Shown one piece after another: positions 21,261 to 30,066 of a stretch of DNA of 64,000 nt. Both the position numbers and the translations under genes were made by a program. The DNA comes from an uncultured Holophagaceae bacterium (GTDB lineage Bacteria > Acidobacteriota > Holophagae > Holophagales > Holophagaceae), in contig CAIWKE010000012.1 of the NCBI GenBank assembly GCA_903913215.1, positions 1 through 64,000 of the forward strand. Reading direction: 5' to 3'. Positions within the stretch are counted from its first letter, which is position 1, and each line of letters begins with the position of its first letter. The notes under the pieces are model-generated. The model was not told the DNA's origin and did not search any database. It worked only from the letters and a program-made list of their open reading frames with translations.

Positions 21261-21944
21261 TCACAGTCCCAGCCTGCGCCGAACCTCTTCCATGCGCCGT
21301 CGGCTGATGCTCAGGCGACCCGAGGACAGCACCAGCTCGTCCTCGGCGCTGACCTCACGAACGGCGTCCAGGCGCACCAGGGCATTGCGGTGGACCCGCA
21401 GGAAACCCAGCTCGCCCAGGCGCTCCTCCCAGTGGGCCAGGCTGCCATCCACGGGGAGACGGCCCTCCTTGGTCCAGGCCAGGCAGTCCCCCAGGTCCGC
21501 CACCAGGGCTTCGACCTCTTCGGGGCGCAGCAGGCGCGTGCTGTCCTTCTTGCGCACCGGCAGGCGCAGCCACTCCTTCTGGATCGGCTCGTCCTTGGGC
21601 CGGATGCGCGACAGGGCCTGGGCCACACCCACCCGCGAGATGGGCTTCAGCAGGTAGTGCACCGCCCCGCCCGCGAAGGCCTCGATGGCGTGCTGGGGAT
21701 AGGCCGTCACGAAGACCAGGGCCGGCCGCGGCTCCGGCAGCATGTGCATGAGCTCGGTGCCCTTCATGCCCGGCATCTCGATATCCAGGAACACCGCATC
21801 GGGGTGGTGCTCCGCGATGGCCGCGAGGCCCAGACGCCCGTTCTCAGCGTCTGCCACAACCTCGACACCGGGCAACTCCCCCAGCAGATCCACCAGGTGC
21901 TGGCGGGCCAGGGGCTCATCCTCGATGACGACAATGCGGATCAT
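21261..21944 (-). CDS. LytTR family response regulator
   Basis: MIRIVVIEDEPLARQHLVDLLGELPGVEVVADAENG...FLDIEMPGMKG...KPIS, C-terminal LytTR region FLRVHRNALVRLDAVREV. Confidence 0.93.
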   Translation of the reverse strand: MIRIVVIEDEPLARQHLVDLLGELPGVEVVADAENGRLGLAAIAEHHPDAVFLDIEMPGMKGTELMHMLPEPRPALVFVTAYPQHAIEAFAGGAVHYLLKPISRVGVAQALSRIRPKDEPIQKEWLRLPVRKKDSTRLLRPEEVEALVADLGDCLAWTKEGRLPVDGSLAHWEERLGELGFLRVHRNALVRLDAVREVSAEDELVLSSGRLSISRRRMEEVRRRLGL

Positions 21945-22993
21945 GCCATCCTCCACCGGAACGATACCCGATGCCGCCCCTCGACCATGCCCAGCTCCAG
22001 GTCCACTGGGCTCTCCAGCCGCTGCCGCAGGGTCTCCAGGGCCGTGCCGGTTCCGCGCTGGGTGCTGATGCCGGGACCCGGATCTTCCACCCACAGGTGC
22101 AGGAAGCCCTCCTTCTTCTCGGCGCCGATGCGGATCTCGCCACCCGCCTCCAGGGGCGCCACGCCGTGCTTCACAGCGTTCTCCACCAGCACCTGGAGGG
22201 AGAGGGGTGGCACTTTAGCGGCCTCCAAATCTTCCGGAATTTCTACGTTCACGCGCAGGCGCTCCCCCAGCCGCGCCTGCTCAATGCCCAGGTAGGCCTC
22301 CACGAAGGCCAGCTCTTGGCGGAGGGGAATCGTGGGCAGGGTCACCACCGCAACCACCTGCCGGAACAGCTCCGCCAGTTTTTCCGTGGTGGCCTGAGCG
22401 CCCTTGGGATCTACCTCAATTTGGGCGTGGAGAGTGTTCAGCGTGTTGAAGATGAAGTGCGGTGCCAGCTTGGCCGCCAGAGCCTGGGTGCGGGCCTCCT
22501 TGGCCAGCTCGGCCTGGCGCTCGGCTTCGGCCTGGCGCCGTTCCAGACGGTCAAGCACCCCCATCAACAAGCCGGTGAGGAGGACCCAGGACACCAACCC
22601 CGCCCCAGGTGGGAGCACAGGAAATGGGTTCGGAGAATCGAACCGGGGCTGGGGCGGCTGATTCAACTGCTCGTGTGTTGGCTTTGCATGTTCTGAGGAC
22701 GCATCATTCCAGCCATCAACGAACCCATCGTACGCGTCATGGGCACCAGTGTTCAAGGAGAGTCCAAATGAGATCATTGGTGCCGCGAAGGCCGCCAGGA
22801 AGATTGCCCGCCGCCAACCCTTTCCAGCACTGCGAAGCCCCTTGATCCAGAGCCATGGTGCCAGGGCGATAACCACGCAACCGGGAATAACAGCCCAAGC
22901 CCCACGGGCATGGAAGACCCATCCATCCAGGATCGTTAAAAACAACCCAACGAGGACGAGGATGGAGAAGATCGTGCGCCGCGTGGGGTTCAT
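21941..22993 (-). CDS. LytS-like sensor histidine kinase (paralog 1)
   Basis: LAPHFIFNTLNTLHAQIEVDPKGAQATTEKLAELFRQV (His_kinase domain), VENAVKHGVAPLEAGGEI, GTGTALETLRQRLE. Confidence 0.92.
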   Translation of the reverse strand: MNPTRRTIFSILVLVGLFLTILDGWVFHARGAWAVIPGCVVIALAPWLWIKGLRSAGKGWRRAIFLAAFAAPMISFGLSLNTGAHDAYDGFVDGWNDASSEHAKPTHEQLNQPPQPRFDSPNPFPVLPPGAGLVSWVLLTGLLMGVLDRLERRQAEAERQAELAKEARTQALAAKLAPHFIFNTLNTLHAQIEVDPKGAQATTEKLAELFRQVVAVVTLPTIPLRQELAFVEAYLGIEQARLGERLRVNVEIPEDLEAAKVPPLSLQVLVENAVKHGVAPLEAGGEIRIGAEKKEGFLHLWVEDPGPGISTQRGTGTALETLRQRLESPVDLELGMVEGRHRVSFRWRMA

Positions 22994-23988
22994 GCCAGCC
23001 TCCACCGGAAGCTCACTCGATGTCGCTCCCCGACCATCCCCATCTCCAGATCCTCGGGCCGCTCCAGTCGCTGCCGCAAGGTCTCCAGGGCCGTGCCGGT
23101 GCCGCGCTGGGTGCTGATGCCAGGGCCCGGGTCCTCCACCCACAGGTGCAGGAAGCCCTCCTTCTTCTCAGCGCCGATGCGGATCTCGCCGCCCGCCTCC
23201 AGGGGCGCCACGCCATGCTTCACGGCGTTTTCTACCAGCACCTGCAGAGAGAGGGGCGGCACCTCGGCGGCTTCCAGGTCTTCGGGAATCTCGACCACTA
23301 CGCGAAGCCGCCCCCCCAGCCGCGCCTGCTCGATGCCCAAGTAGGCCTCCACGAAGGCCAGCTCCTGGCGGAGGGGAATCGTGAGCTGATCTGAGGCCGC
23401 AATGACCTGCCGGAAGAGCTGGGCCAGCCGCTCCGTGGTGGCCTGCGCGCCCCGGGGATCCTGCTCGATCTGTGCGTGCAGCGTGTTCAGGGTGTTGAAG
23501 ATGAAGTGGGGTGCCAACTTGGCGCGCAGGGCCTGGTCCTTGGCATCGAGCAGGTCGAAGCTGGCGCGCTTGGCGGCCATGGTCTGCTCCATGACGAAGA
23601 CCAGGATGCCACACACCACAAAGGGCAGAATTGTGGTCTGGACGAAGGAGCTTGGGCGCAAGCCGAGCAGGATCGCCACCGTGACGAAGAGCATGGGCAC
23701 AGCCCCCCGCCAGCCGGCGAAGAAACCACTGCCCACCTTGCTTTCAATGCGTCTTCGCTCGGAGGCGTAGAGCCAGGCGGCAAGGCGCCAAAGGAGCAGG
23801 GTGAAGACCAGAACCACCGGGAGGATCAGGAAGCCCCTGGGACCTGGATGGTTCTCCCGCAAGCGCTCAATGGGTGCCAGCAGCAAGGCGACCGACATGC
23901 TCACCCGCAAGCCCCACCAGAGAGGGCTCCCGGGCTGCTGCCGCAACAACTGCTTCTTTTCACCGTCCAGACGGCATGAGATGGGCAC
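22990..23988 (-). CDS. LytS-like sensor histidine kinase (paralog 2)
   Basis: Same kinase core as the 21941-22993 gene (LAPHFIFNTLNTLHAQIEQDPRGAQATTERLAQLFRQV...), different N-terminal membrane region. Confidence 0.92.
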   Translation of the reverse strand: MPISCRLDGEKKQLLRQQPGSPLWWGLRVSMSVALLLAPIERLRENHPGPRGFLILPVVLVFTLLLWRLAAWLYASERRRIESKVGSGFFAGWRGAVPMLFVTVAILLGLRPSSFVQTTILPFVVCGILVFVMEQTMAAKRASFDLLDAKDQALRAKLAPHFIFNTLNTLHAQIEQDPRGAQATTERLAQLFRQVIAASDQLTIPLRQELAFVEAYLGIEQARLGGRLRVVVEIPEDLEAAEVPPLSLQVLVENAVKHGVAPLEAGGEIRIGAEKKEGFLHLWVEDPGPGISTQRGTGTALETLRQRLERPEDLEMGMVGERHRVSFRWRLA

Positions 23989-24076
23989 GAGACGTCCTCC
24001 TCAGACCAATCTGGGCTGAGGAACCCCTGGACACAGCCACGGATTCACAGATGGAGCCCCGGGCGCCGCCAGCGGC

Positions 24077-25381
24077 TCACCAGGGATCCTGAACGGTCTT
24101 GCCCGCCTCGGCGTGGCACAAAGCCTTCAGGCCGATGTCGTTGCGCACCTGCATGCCGGGCCAGTGGACCTCGGGCAGAGCTTCCTCGATGGCGGCCCGG
24201 GCCGCGACCAGGTCCGGCGCGGAGGTGGCGAGGTTGAGCACCCGGCCGCCGTTCGTCAACCACTGGCCAGCTACCTTCTTCGTGCCCGCGTGGATGACCG
24301 TGACAGGTGGGTTCCCGATGTAGATGGGCACGCCCTTTTTCGCACCTTCGGGGTAGTCCTCGGCGGCCAGCACCACGGCGATGGCCGTGTGGGGCTTGAG
24401 CTTCAGGTCGCGTGCGACAAGACGCCCCTCGGCCACCTCCAGCAGCAGGGCCGCGAGGTCTTCGTCCAGGAGCTGCATGAGCACCTGGGTCTCGGGATCG
24501 CCGAAGCGCACGTTGTATTCCAGCAACTCCGGTCCCCGCGCCGTCCACATCACGCCCAGGAAGAGCACGCCCCGGGCCCTGAGGCCATCCTTCTGCAGGC
24601 CCCGCACAGTGGGTTCCACGAGGCGGGTCCGCATGAGCTCGATGTCCTCGGACTTCAGGAAGGGCAGCGGCCCGAAGGCGCCCATGCCGCCGGTGTTGGG
24701 GCCTTCATCGCCCTCGAAGATGCGCTTGTGGTCCTGGCAGGCGGGCAGGAGGGCATAGGTCGCATGGTCGGCGTCCACATCCACCAGCACGTGCAGGGAC
24801 AGCTCCATGCCCACCAGAGGGGCCTCGAAGACCACGGTGCGACTGGCCTCCCCGAACTGGCCTGCCATGAAGGCGCGCAGGGTGGCCAGGGCCTCGGCCT
24901 GGCTGGCGGCCAACACCACGCCCTTACCCGCAGCCAGACCGTCAGCCTTGAGTACGATGGGCAGGCCATGGGACCAGGAATGGATGAGGGCCTCGCCCGC
25001 GGCCAGGTCCGTCACCGTGTGGCTGACCGCGGTGGGCAGGGCGTGGCGCTCCATGAAGGCCTTGGCGAAGGCCTTGCTGCCCTCCAGCCGGGCCGTGGCC
25101 GCGTCGTGGCCGAAGACCGGGATGCCCAGGGCCCGCACCGCGTCCCCCACCCCCGCCACCAGAGGCACCTCGGGGCCGATGACCACCAGGTCCGGGCGGT
25201 TCCCCGCGCACCAGGCGGCCACACCGGCGGGATCCTCCAGGTCCAATGCGACCCGCTGGCCCAGTTCCCCAAGGGCGTCGCTGCCCGGGGCCGAGACCAG
25301 CTCCACGGCCTGGGCCGAGGCCCGTAGTTTCAGGGCCAGGGCGTGTTCCCGGCCGCCGGAGCCGAGGAGCAGGATTTTCAT
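24077..25381 (-). CDS. purD: Phosphoribosylamine--glycine ligase
   Basis: MKILLLGSGGREHALALKL...VVIGPEVPLVAGVGDAVRALGIPVFG...FEGDEGPNTGGMGAFGP. Confidence 0.95.
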   Translation of the reverse strand: MKILLLGSGGREHALALKLRASAQAVELVSAPGSDALGELGQRVALDLEDPAGVAAWCAGNRPDLVVIGPEVPLVAGVGDAVRALGIPVFGHDAATARLEGSKAFAKAFMERHALPTAVSHTVTDLAAGEALIHSWSHGLPIVLKADGLAAGKGVVLAASQAEALATLRAFMAGQFGEASRTVVFEAPLVGMELSLHVLVDVDADHATYALLPACQDHKRIFEGDEGPNTGGMGAFGPLPFLKSEDIELMRTRLVEPTVRGLQKDGLRARGVLFLGVMWTARGPELLEYNVRFGDPETQVLMQLLDEDLAALLLEVAEGRLVARDLKLKPHTAIAVVLAAEDYPEGAKKGVPIYIGNPPVTVIHAGTKKVAGQWLTNGGRVLNLATSAPDLVAARAAIEEALPEVHWPGMQVRNDIGLKALCHAEAGKTVQDPW

Positions 25382-25511
25382 GGAACCTCCGAGCTTCCAG
25401 TATCGCCGACTGAGTGGCCCCCGGGGGATCCAGGGGAGCGACCTCTGGGTCAAGAATGTGACCCCCGAGACACTCTGGACCTGGGTAGGATGGGCCCGTC
25501 TGGAGGAACCC

Positions 25512-26057
25512 ATGGCCAGGATCACCTTCAATGGAAATCCCATCCACACCTGCGGCTCACTGCCCCTCGTGGGAGATGCCACCCCGATGTTCCGCCTCAC
25601 CCGCGGGGACCTCAGCGACTTCACCAGCGTGGACCTGGAGGGCAAGCGGGTGCTGCTGAGCATTTTCCCCAGCCTCGACACCACCACCTGCGCCGAAAGC
25701 GTCCGGAAGTTCAACGCGTTGACTGCAGATCTCACGGACACGGTGCTGGTCTGCGTCTCCCTGGACCTGCCCTTTGCCCAGGCTCGCTTCTGCGTGGGCG
25801 ACAACCTGGAACACGTGGTCACGGCCTCTGCCTTCCGCCACCGGGAGTTCGGGGAGGCCTTCGGCGTCACTCTGGAGGACGGCCCCCTGCGTGGCCTCCT
25901 GGCCCGGGCCGTGGTGGTGCTGGACGAGAACGGCACCGTGGTCCACACCGAGCTGGTGCCCGAGCTGACCCAGGAACCCAACTACGACCTGGCCGTCCAC
26001 GCCATCCGCAACCACCACCACCCTTGCCCCGAAGACGCAGCCGAGGGGACGGAGTAA
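25512..26057 (+). CDS. tpx: Thiol peroxidase
   Basis: MARITFNGNPIHTCGSLPLVGDATPMF...FPSLDTTTCAESVRKFNA (peroxidatic Cys)...SAFRHREFGEAFGV. Confidence 0.92.
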   Translation: MARITFNGNPIHTCGSLPLVGDATPMFRLTRGDLSDFTSVDLEGKRVLLSIFPSLDTTTCAESVRKFNALTADLTDTVLVCVSLDLPFAQARFCVGDNLEHVVTASAFRHREFGEAFGVTLEDGPLRGLLARAVVVLDENGTVVHTELVPELTQEPNYDLAVHAIRNHHHPCPEDAAEGTE

Positions 26058-26071
26058 CGATCGATAACTGA

Positions 26072-26152
26072 TCAACACGAAGACTCTAAGACACGAATAA
26101 AAACCAAGAAAAGCTTCTTCAAATCTTTGCGTCTTCGAGCCTTCGTGTTGGA
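26072..26152. repeat. Intergenic palindromic element of short tandem words
   Basis: Left TCAACACGAAGACTCTAAGACACGAA; right TCTTTGCGTCTTCGAGCCTTCGTGTTGGA, imperfect reverse complement. Confidence 0.65.
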
Positions 26153-26162
26153 TCTTTTGTCC

Positions 26163-26654
26163 TCAGCCCCTCGCCATGAGCCGGGCCCGGGTGTAGGGGA
26201 TGAGGCCACCGGCGTCCATGATGCCTTTGCGGGCGGCGGGGAGCTTCACCTGATCGAAGGTCTTGCCGGTGGTCTTGTTCACCACGTGGTCAGGGGTGAT
26301 GTCCAGCTCGTCGCCTTCGGAGGCCTCGATGCCGGGGCAGATCACGACCTGCAGGCCCAGGTTGATGCTGTTCTGGAGGAAGATGCGGGAGATGCTCTTG
26401 GCCACGATGGCCACTTCGTGGCCTTTGAGGGTGGAGCAGGCCTGCTCCCGGCTGGAGCCGCAACCGAAATTCTCGCCGCCCACGATGATGGAGTTCGGGG
26501 GGAAGGCCTTGGCCTTGAGCTGGGCGTTGAAGTCCGTGCGATCGAAGAAGGCGTACTGGGGCGTCTCTGTGGGCAGCACGGTGGCCATGAAGCGACCCGG
26601 GTAGATGTCGTCGGTGCTGATGTCGTTCTCGAGCTTGATGATCACTTTCGCCAT
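26163..26654 (-). CDS. Aconitase/isopropylmalate isomerase family small subunit (LeuD-like)
   Basis: MAKVIIKLENDISTDDIYPGRFM...GGENFGCGSSREQACSTLKGHEVAIVAKSISRIFLQNSINLGL. Confidence 0.88.
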   Translation of the reverse strand: MAKVIIKLENDISTDDIYPGRFMATVLPTETPQYAFFDRTDFNAQLKAKAFPPNSIIVGGENFGCGSSREQACSTLKGHEVAIVAKSISRIFLQNSINLGLQVVICPGIEASEGDELDITPDHVVNKTTGKTFDQVKLPAARKGIMDAGGLIPYTRARLMARG

Positions 26655-26655
26655 A

Positions 26656-27945
26656 TCAGGCTCCTTTCCTTGGATCAGTAATGACGCCGGTGATGGCCGA
26701 GGCGGCGGCCACCACGGGGCTGCAGAGGTAGACGAAGCCAGTGGGGTTGCCCATGCGGCCCTTGAAGTTGCGGTTGGTGGTACTGAGGGCGGTCTCGCCG
26801 TCGCCCAGGGCACCCTCATGGACGCCCAGGCAGGGGCCGCAGCCAGAGTTCATGACCACCGCGCCAGCCTTCATGAGGTCGTGGATGTAGCCCCTGTCCA
26901 GGGCCTGGCCGAAGATCTTGCTGGAGGCGGGGAACACCAGCATGCGGGTGCCCTCGGCCACCTTCTTGCCGCGCAAAATGGCGGCGGCGTCGGCCAGGTC
27001 GTCCAGGCGGCCGTTGGTGCAGCTGCCGATGACGATCTGCTGGACCTTGGTGCCGATGACCTGGTCAATGGGCTTCACGTTGTCCACCATGTGGGGGCAG
27101 GCGATCTGGGGATCCAGGGCCGAAACGTCAATCTCCACGGTGCGGACGTAGGTGGCATCCGCATCGGGCTGGACGCAGGTGATGGCATCCGTGACGCCGG
27201 CCTCCTCGCGCAGATAACGGACCGTCTCCTCGTCTCCAGGCACGATGCCCGAGGTGGCGCCGGCCTCCACGCTCATGTTGCAGATGGCCAGGCGACCGCT
27301 GGTGCTCATGTTCCGAATGGTCTCGCCGTGGAATTCCAGCACCTTGAAGTTGGCGCCCTGGGCCGTGAGCTGGCCGATGAGGTGCAGGATCAGATCCTTC
27401 GGGCCCACCATGGGGGCGAACTTCCCCTTCACCACCACCTTGATGGTGGCAGGCACCTCGATGTTCACGGCGATGCCCAGGGCCCAGGCCGAGGCCATCT
27501 CCGTGGCGCCCACGCCGAAGCTGAAGGCGCCCAGGGCGCCATGGCTGGTGGTGTGGGAATCCGTGCCCACCACCACGAAGCCGGGCCGCACGTAGCCATA
27601 TTCGGGCAGAACCTGGTGGCAGATGCCGCCCACATCGCCGCGCACGTCATGGAACTTGGTGATGCCGTTGGCAGTCACAAACTCGCGGATCTTCTTATGG
27701 TTGGTGGCGGTCTTGGGGGACTCCGCCGGCACGCGGTGGTCGAAGATGATGGCGATGCGGGAAGGGTCCCAGACCTTGGGCGCCTGACCCGTGCCCGAAA
27801 AAACTTCCAGATACTGGTTGATAACCAGGGCCGCGTTCTCGTGGGACATGGCCAGGTCCACCGACGGCTCCACCACATCCCCCACCTGCACTGAGGGCAG
27901 TCCCGCAGCGCGGGCCAGGATCTTCTCAACAACGGTCATGCCCAT
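26656..27945 (-). CDS. Aconitase/isopropylmalate isomerase family large subunit (LeuC-like)
   Basis: VVGTDSHTTSHGALGAFSFGVGATEMA, IGSCTNGRLDDLADAAAILRGKKV, NSGCGPCLGVHEGAL; 4Fe-4S aconitase-family Cys motifs. Confidence 0.9.
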   Translation of the reverse strand: MGMTVVEKILARAAGLPSVQVGDVVEPSVDLAMSHENAALVINQYLEVFSGTGQAPKVWDPSRIAIIFDHRVPAESPKTATNHKKIREFVTANGITKFHDVRGDVGGICHQVLPEYGYVRPGFVVVGTDSHTTSHGALGAFSFGVGATEMASAWALGIAVNIEVPATIKVVVKGKFAPMVGPKDLILHLIGQLTAQGANFKVLEFHGETIRNMSTSGRLAICNMSVEAGATSGIVPGDEETVRYLREEAGVTDAITCVQPDADATYVRTVEIDVSALDPQIACPHMVDNVKPIDQVIGTKVQQIVIGSCTNGRLDDLADAAAILRGKKVAEGTRMLVFPASSKIFGQALDRGYIHDLMKAGAVVMNSGCGPCLGVHEGALGDGETALSTTNRNFKGRMGNPTGFVYLCSPVVAAASAITGVITDPRKGA

Positions 27946-27953
27946 AAAACCTC

Positions 27954-29153
27954 CTAGATGATGCCTCTGGATTTCAGGTCAGCTTGCTCGGCCTCGCTGA
28001 GCCCGAGCGAGGAATAGATCTCGTGGTTGTGCTGGCCCAGGGTGGGCGGGGCCGTCTCCACCTGGCCGGGTGTCTTCTCGAAGTGGGCTGTGAGGCCGAA
28101 GACCTCCACGTCACCCACACCCGGTAAAGCGACTTTCTGCAAGACCTGGCGATGCTCCACCTGGGGCTGCCGCAGGGCCGCCTCCAGACTGAGAATGTCT
28201 CCACTGGGAACGTCCTTTGCATTGAGTTCCCTCACCCAGAACTCAGTAGATTTCTGGGCCAGCTTCGCTTCCAGCAGTGGCGTCAACTCCCGCCGGTTGT
28301 GCTTGCGCGCATCCCGCTCCTGGAAACGCGGGTCGGCCTTCAGCTCGGGCAGGCCCAGCACGTCGCAGACCGCCTCCCACTGCTCCTGCTTGTTGGCGGC
28401 GATGTTGATGTGACCGTCCTGGGTGCGGAAGGTGCCGCTGGGGGCTGCGGTGAAGTTGTCGTTGCCCATGAGCACCGGTTGCTCGCCGCCGATGAGCAGG
28501 TTGGCCGCGACCCAGCCCATGAGGGGCATGATGCTGTCCAGGAGGGCCACGTCGATGGACTGCCCCTGCCCGGTGCGCTCCCGGTGGAAGAGGGCAGCCA
28601 TCACGGCGAAGGCCGCATTCAGCCCGCCCACCGTGTCGCAGACCGGGAAGCCCGTGCGCAGGGGGTTCAGGCGCTCGTCGCCATTGACCGCCATCTCGCC
28701 GGAAAGACCCTGGATGATTTGGTCATATGCGGGCTTGAGGGCATCCGGCCCCGTCTGGCCGAAGCCTGAGATGGCGCAGTAGATGAGGCGGGGATTGGCC
28801 TCAGCCAGGATCTTGTAGCCAAGACCCAGCCGGTCCATGACGCCGGGGCGGAAGTTCTCCACCACCACATCCGCGTCCCGGACCAGCCGCAGGAAGAGGG
28901 CCTTGCCCTCGGAGCTTTTGGTATTGAGTGTGATGGACTGTTTGTTGCAGTTCTGGGCCAGGAAGCTGGTGCCCATGAGCTGCTTGTTAAGCTTGGGGAC
29001 AATGCCCAGCTTGCGCGCCAGATCCCCATCCTTGGGGTTCTCCACCTTGATGACCTCGGCGCCCAAGAGCGCCAGGTGCAGCGTGGTGAAGGGGCCCGAC
29101 AGGACGTTGGTGAGGTCCAGGACCTTGATGCCGGAGAGGATCTTTTTAGTCAT
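27954..29153 (-). CDS. CaiB/BaiF (type III) CoA-transferase
   Basis: GIKVLDLTNVLSGPFTTLHLALLGAEVIKVENPKDGDLAR...NTKSSEGKALFLRLVRDADVVVENFRPGVMDRLGL. Confidence 0.93.
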   Translation of the reverse strand: MTKKILSGIKVLDLTNVLSGPFTTLHLALLGAEVIKVENPKDGDLARKLGIVPKLNKQLMGTSFLAQNCNKQSITLNTKSSEGKALFLRLVRDADVVVENFRPGVMDRLGLGYKILAEANPRLIYCAISGFGQTGPDALKPAYDQIIQGLSGEMAVNGDERLNPLRTGFPVCDTVGGLNAAFAVMAALFHRERTGQGQSIDVALLDSIMPLMGWVAANLLIGGEQPVLMGNDNFTAAPSGTFRTQDGHINIAANKQEQWEAVCDVLGLPELKADPRFQERDARKHNRRELTPLLEAKLAQKSTEFWVRELNAKDVPSGDILSLEAALRQPQVEHRQVLQKVALPGVGDVEVFGLTAHFEKTPGQVETAPPTLGQHNHEIYSSLGLSEAEQADLKSRGII

Positions 29154-30058
29154 GCCTGCACCTTCGTCACGATGGGGCCAGTCTTGTACACGCAGCCGGG
29201 CAGGTCGCGGCAGAAGTGGACGGCCACGTCGCGGCTCACACTCACAAGGGCGTTCAGGTCGATGTCCAGGCGCTGCCCCATGCGCTGGAGGCCATGGACC
29301 AGGTCTTCCGTGGCCACGTTGCCCGCGGCCACCTTGGTGAAGGGGCAGCCGCCCAGGCCGCCGAAGCTGGTCTCGATGGCGCGGGCCCCAGCCTCCATGG
29401 CGGCATAGACACTGGCCATGCCCAGGCCATAGGTGTCGTGGATGTGGGCGGTGACTTCTGCCGCAGGATCGAGCGCCAGAACCTGTTGCACATAGCGGCG
29501 CACCTGGGCCGGGTGGGCGTGGCCCGCGGTGTCCGCAAGGCTGATGGAAGTGAGCCCCGCCTCCAGGTAGGCCGCCACGATGCCCAACACGCGCTCCTCG
29601 GGGATGGGCCCCTCGAACCCGCAGCCGAAGGCGCTCTGCACGCTCACCTGCACTCGGCGCCCAGCCGTTTTGGCCGCCAGGGCCGTGGCGATGATGCGGC
29701 GGGTGGCGTCCTCCGTGGACATGCCCGTGTTCTTGCGGCTGTGGGTGTCTGAAGCGGACACGCCCAGGCAGATGAGTCCGACGCCCACCTCCAGGGCCCG
29801 CTCCAGGCCCTTCTCGTTCAGGACCAGACCCGACAAGGTAGCGCGATGGGTCTCCTTCGCGAGGATGCGGAACAACTCATCCGTGTCCGCCATCTGGGGC
29901 ATCTTGTCGCCCCGCACGAAGGAGCCCACCTGCACGATGTCCACCCCCGAAGCCGCCACGCGGCGGATCCAGTCCAGCTTGGTCGCCGTCGGGACAACGG
30001 AGCTTTCGGCCTGGAGACCGTCGCGCGGACCGACTTCGTGGATGAAGATGTGGCTCAT
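29150..30058 (-). CDS. Hydroxymethylglutaryl-CoA lyase-like enzyme (HMGL-like family)
   Basis: VGPRDGLQAESSVVPTATKLDWIRRVAASGVDIVQVGSFV...ADTAGHAHPAQV...AHIHDTYGLGMASVYAAMEAGARAIETSFGGLGGCPF. Confidence 0.88.
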   Translation of the reverse strand: MSHIFIHEVGPRDGLQAESSVVPTATKLDWIRRVAASGVDIVQVGSFVRGDKMPQMADTDELFRILAKETHRATLSGLVLNEKGLERALEVGVGLICLGVSASDTHSRKNTGMSTEDATRRIIATALAAKTAGRRVQVSVQSAFGCGFEGPIPEERVLGIVAAYLEAGLTSISLADTAGHAHPAQVRRYVQQVLALDPAAEVTAHIHDTYGLGMASVYAAMEAGARAIETSFGGLGGCPFTKVAAGNVATEDLVHGLQRMGQRLDIDLNALVSVSRDVAVHFCRDLPGCVYKTGPIVTKVQA

Positions 30059-30066
30059 GACCCGCC

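Noticed and set aside
26605-27894. 429 aa plus-strand ORF
   Set aside because: Antisense to the LeuC-like gene; no recognisable motif.
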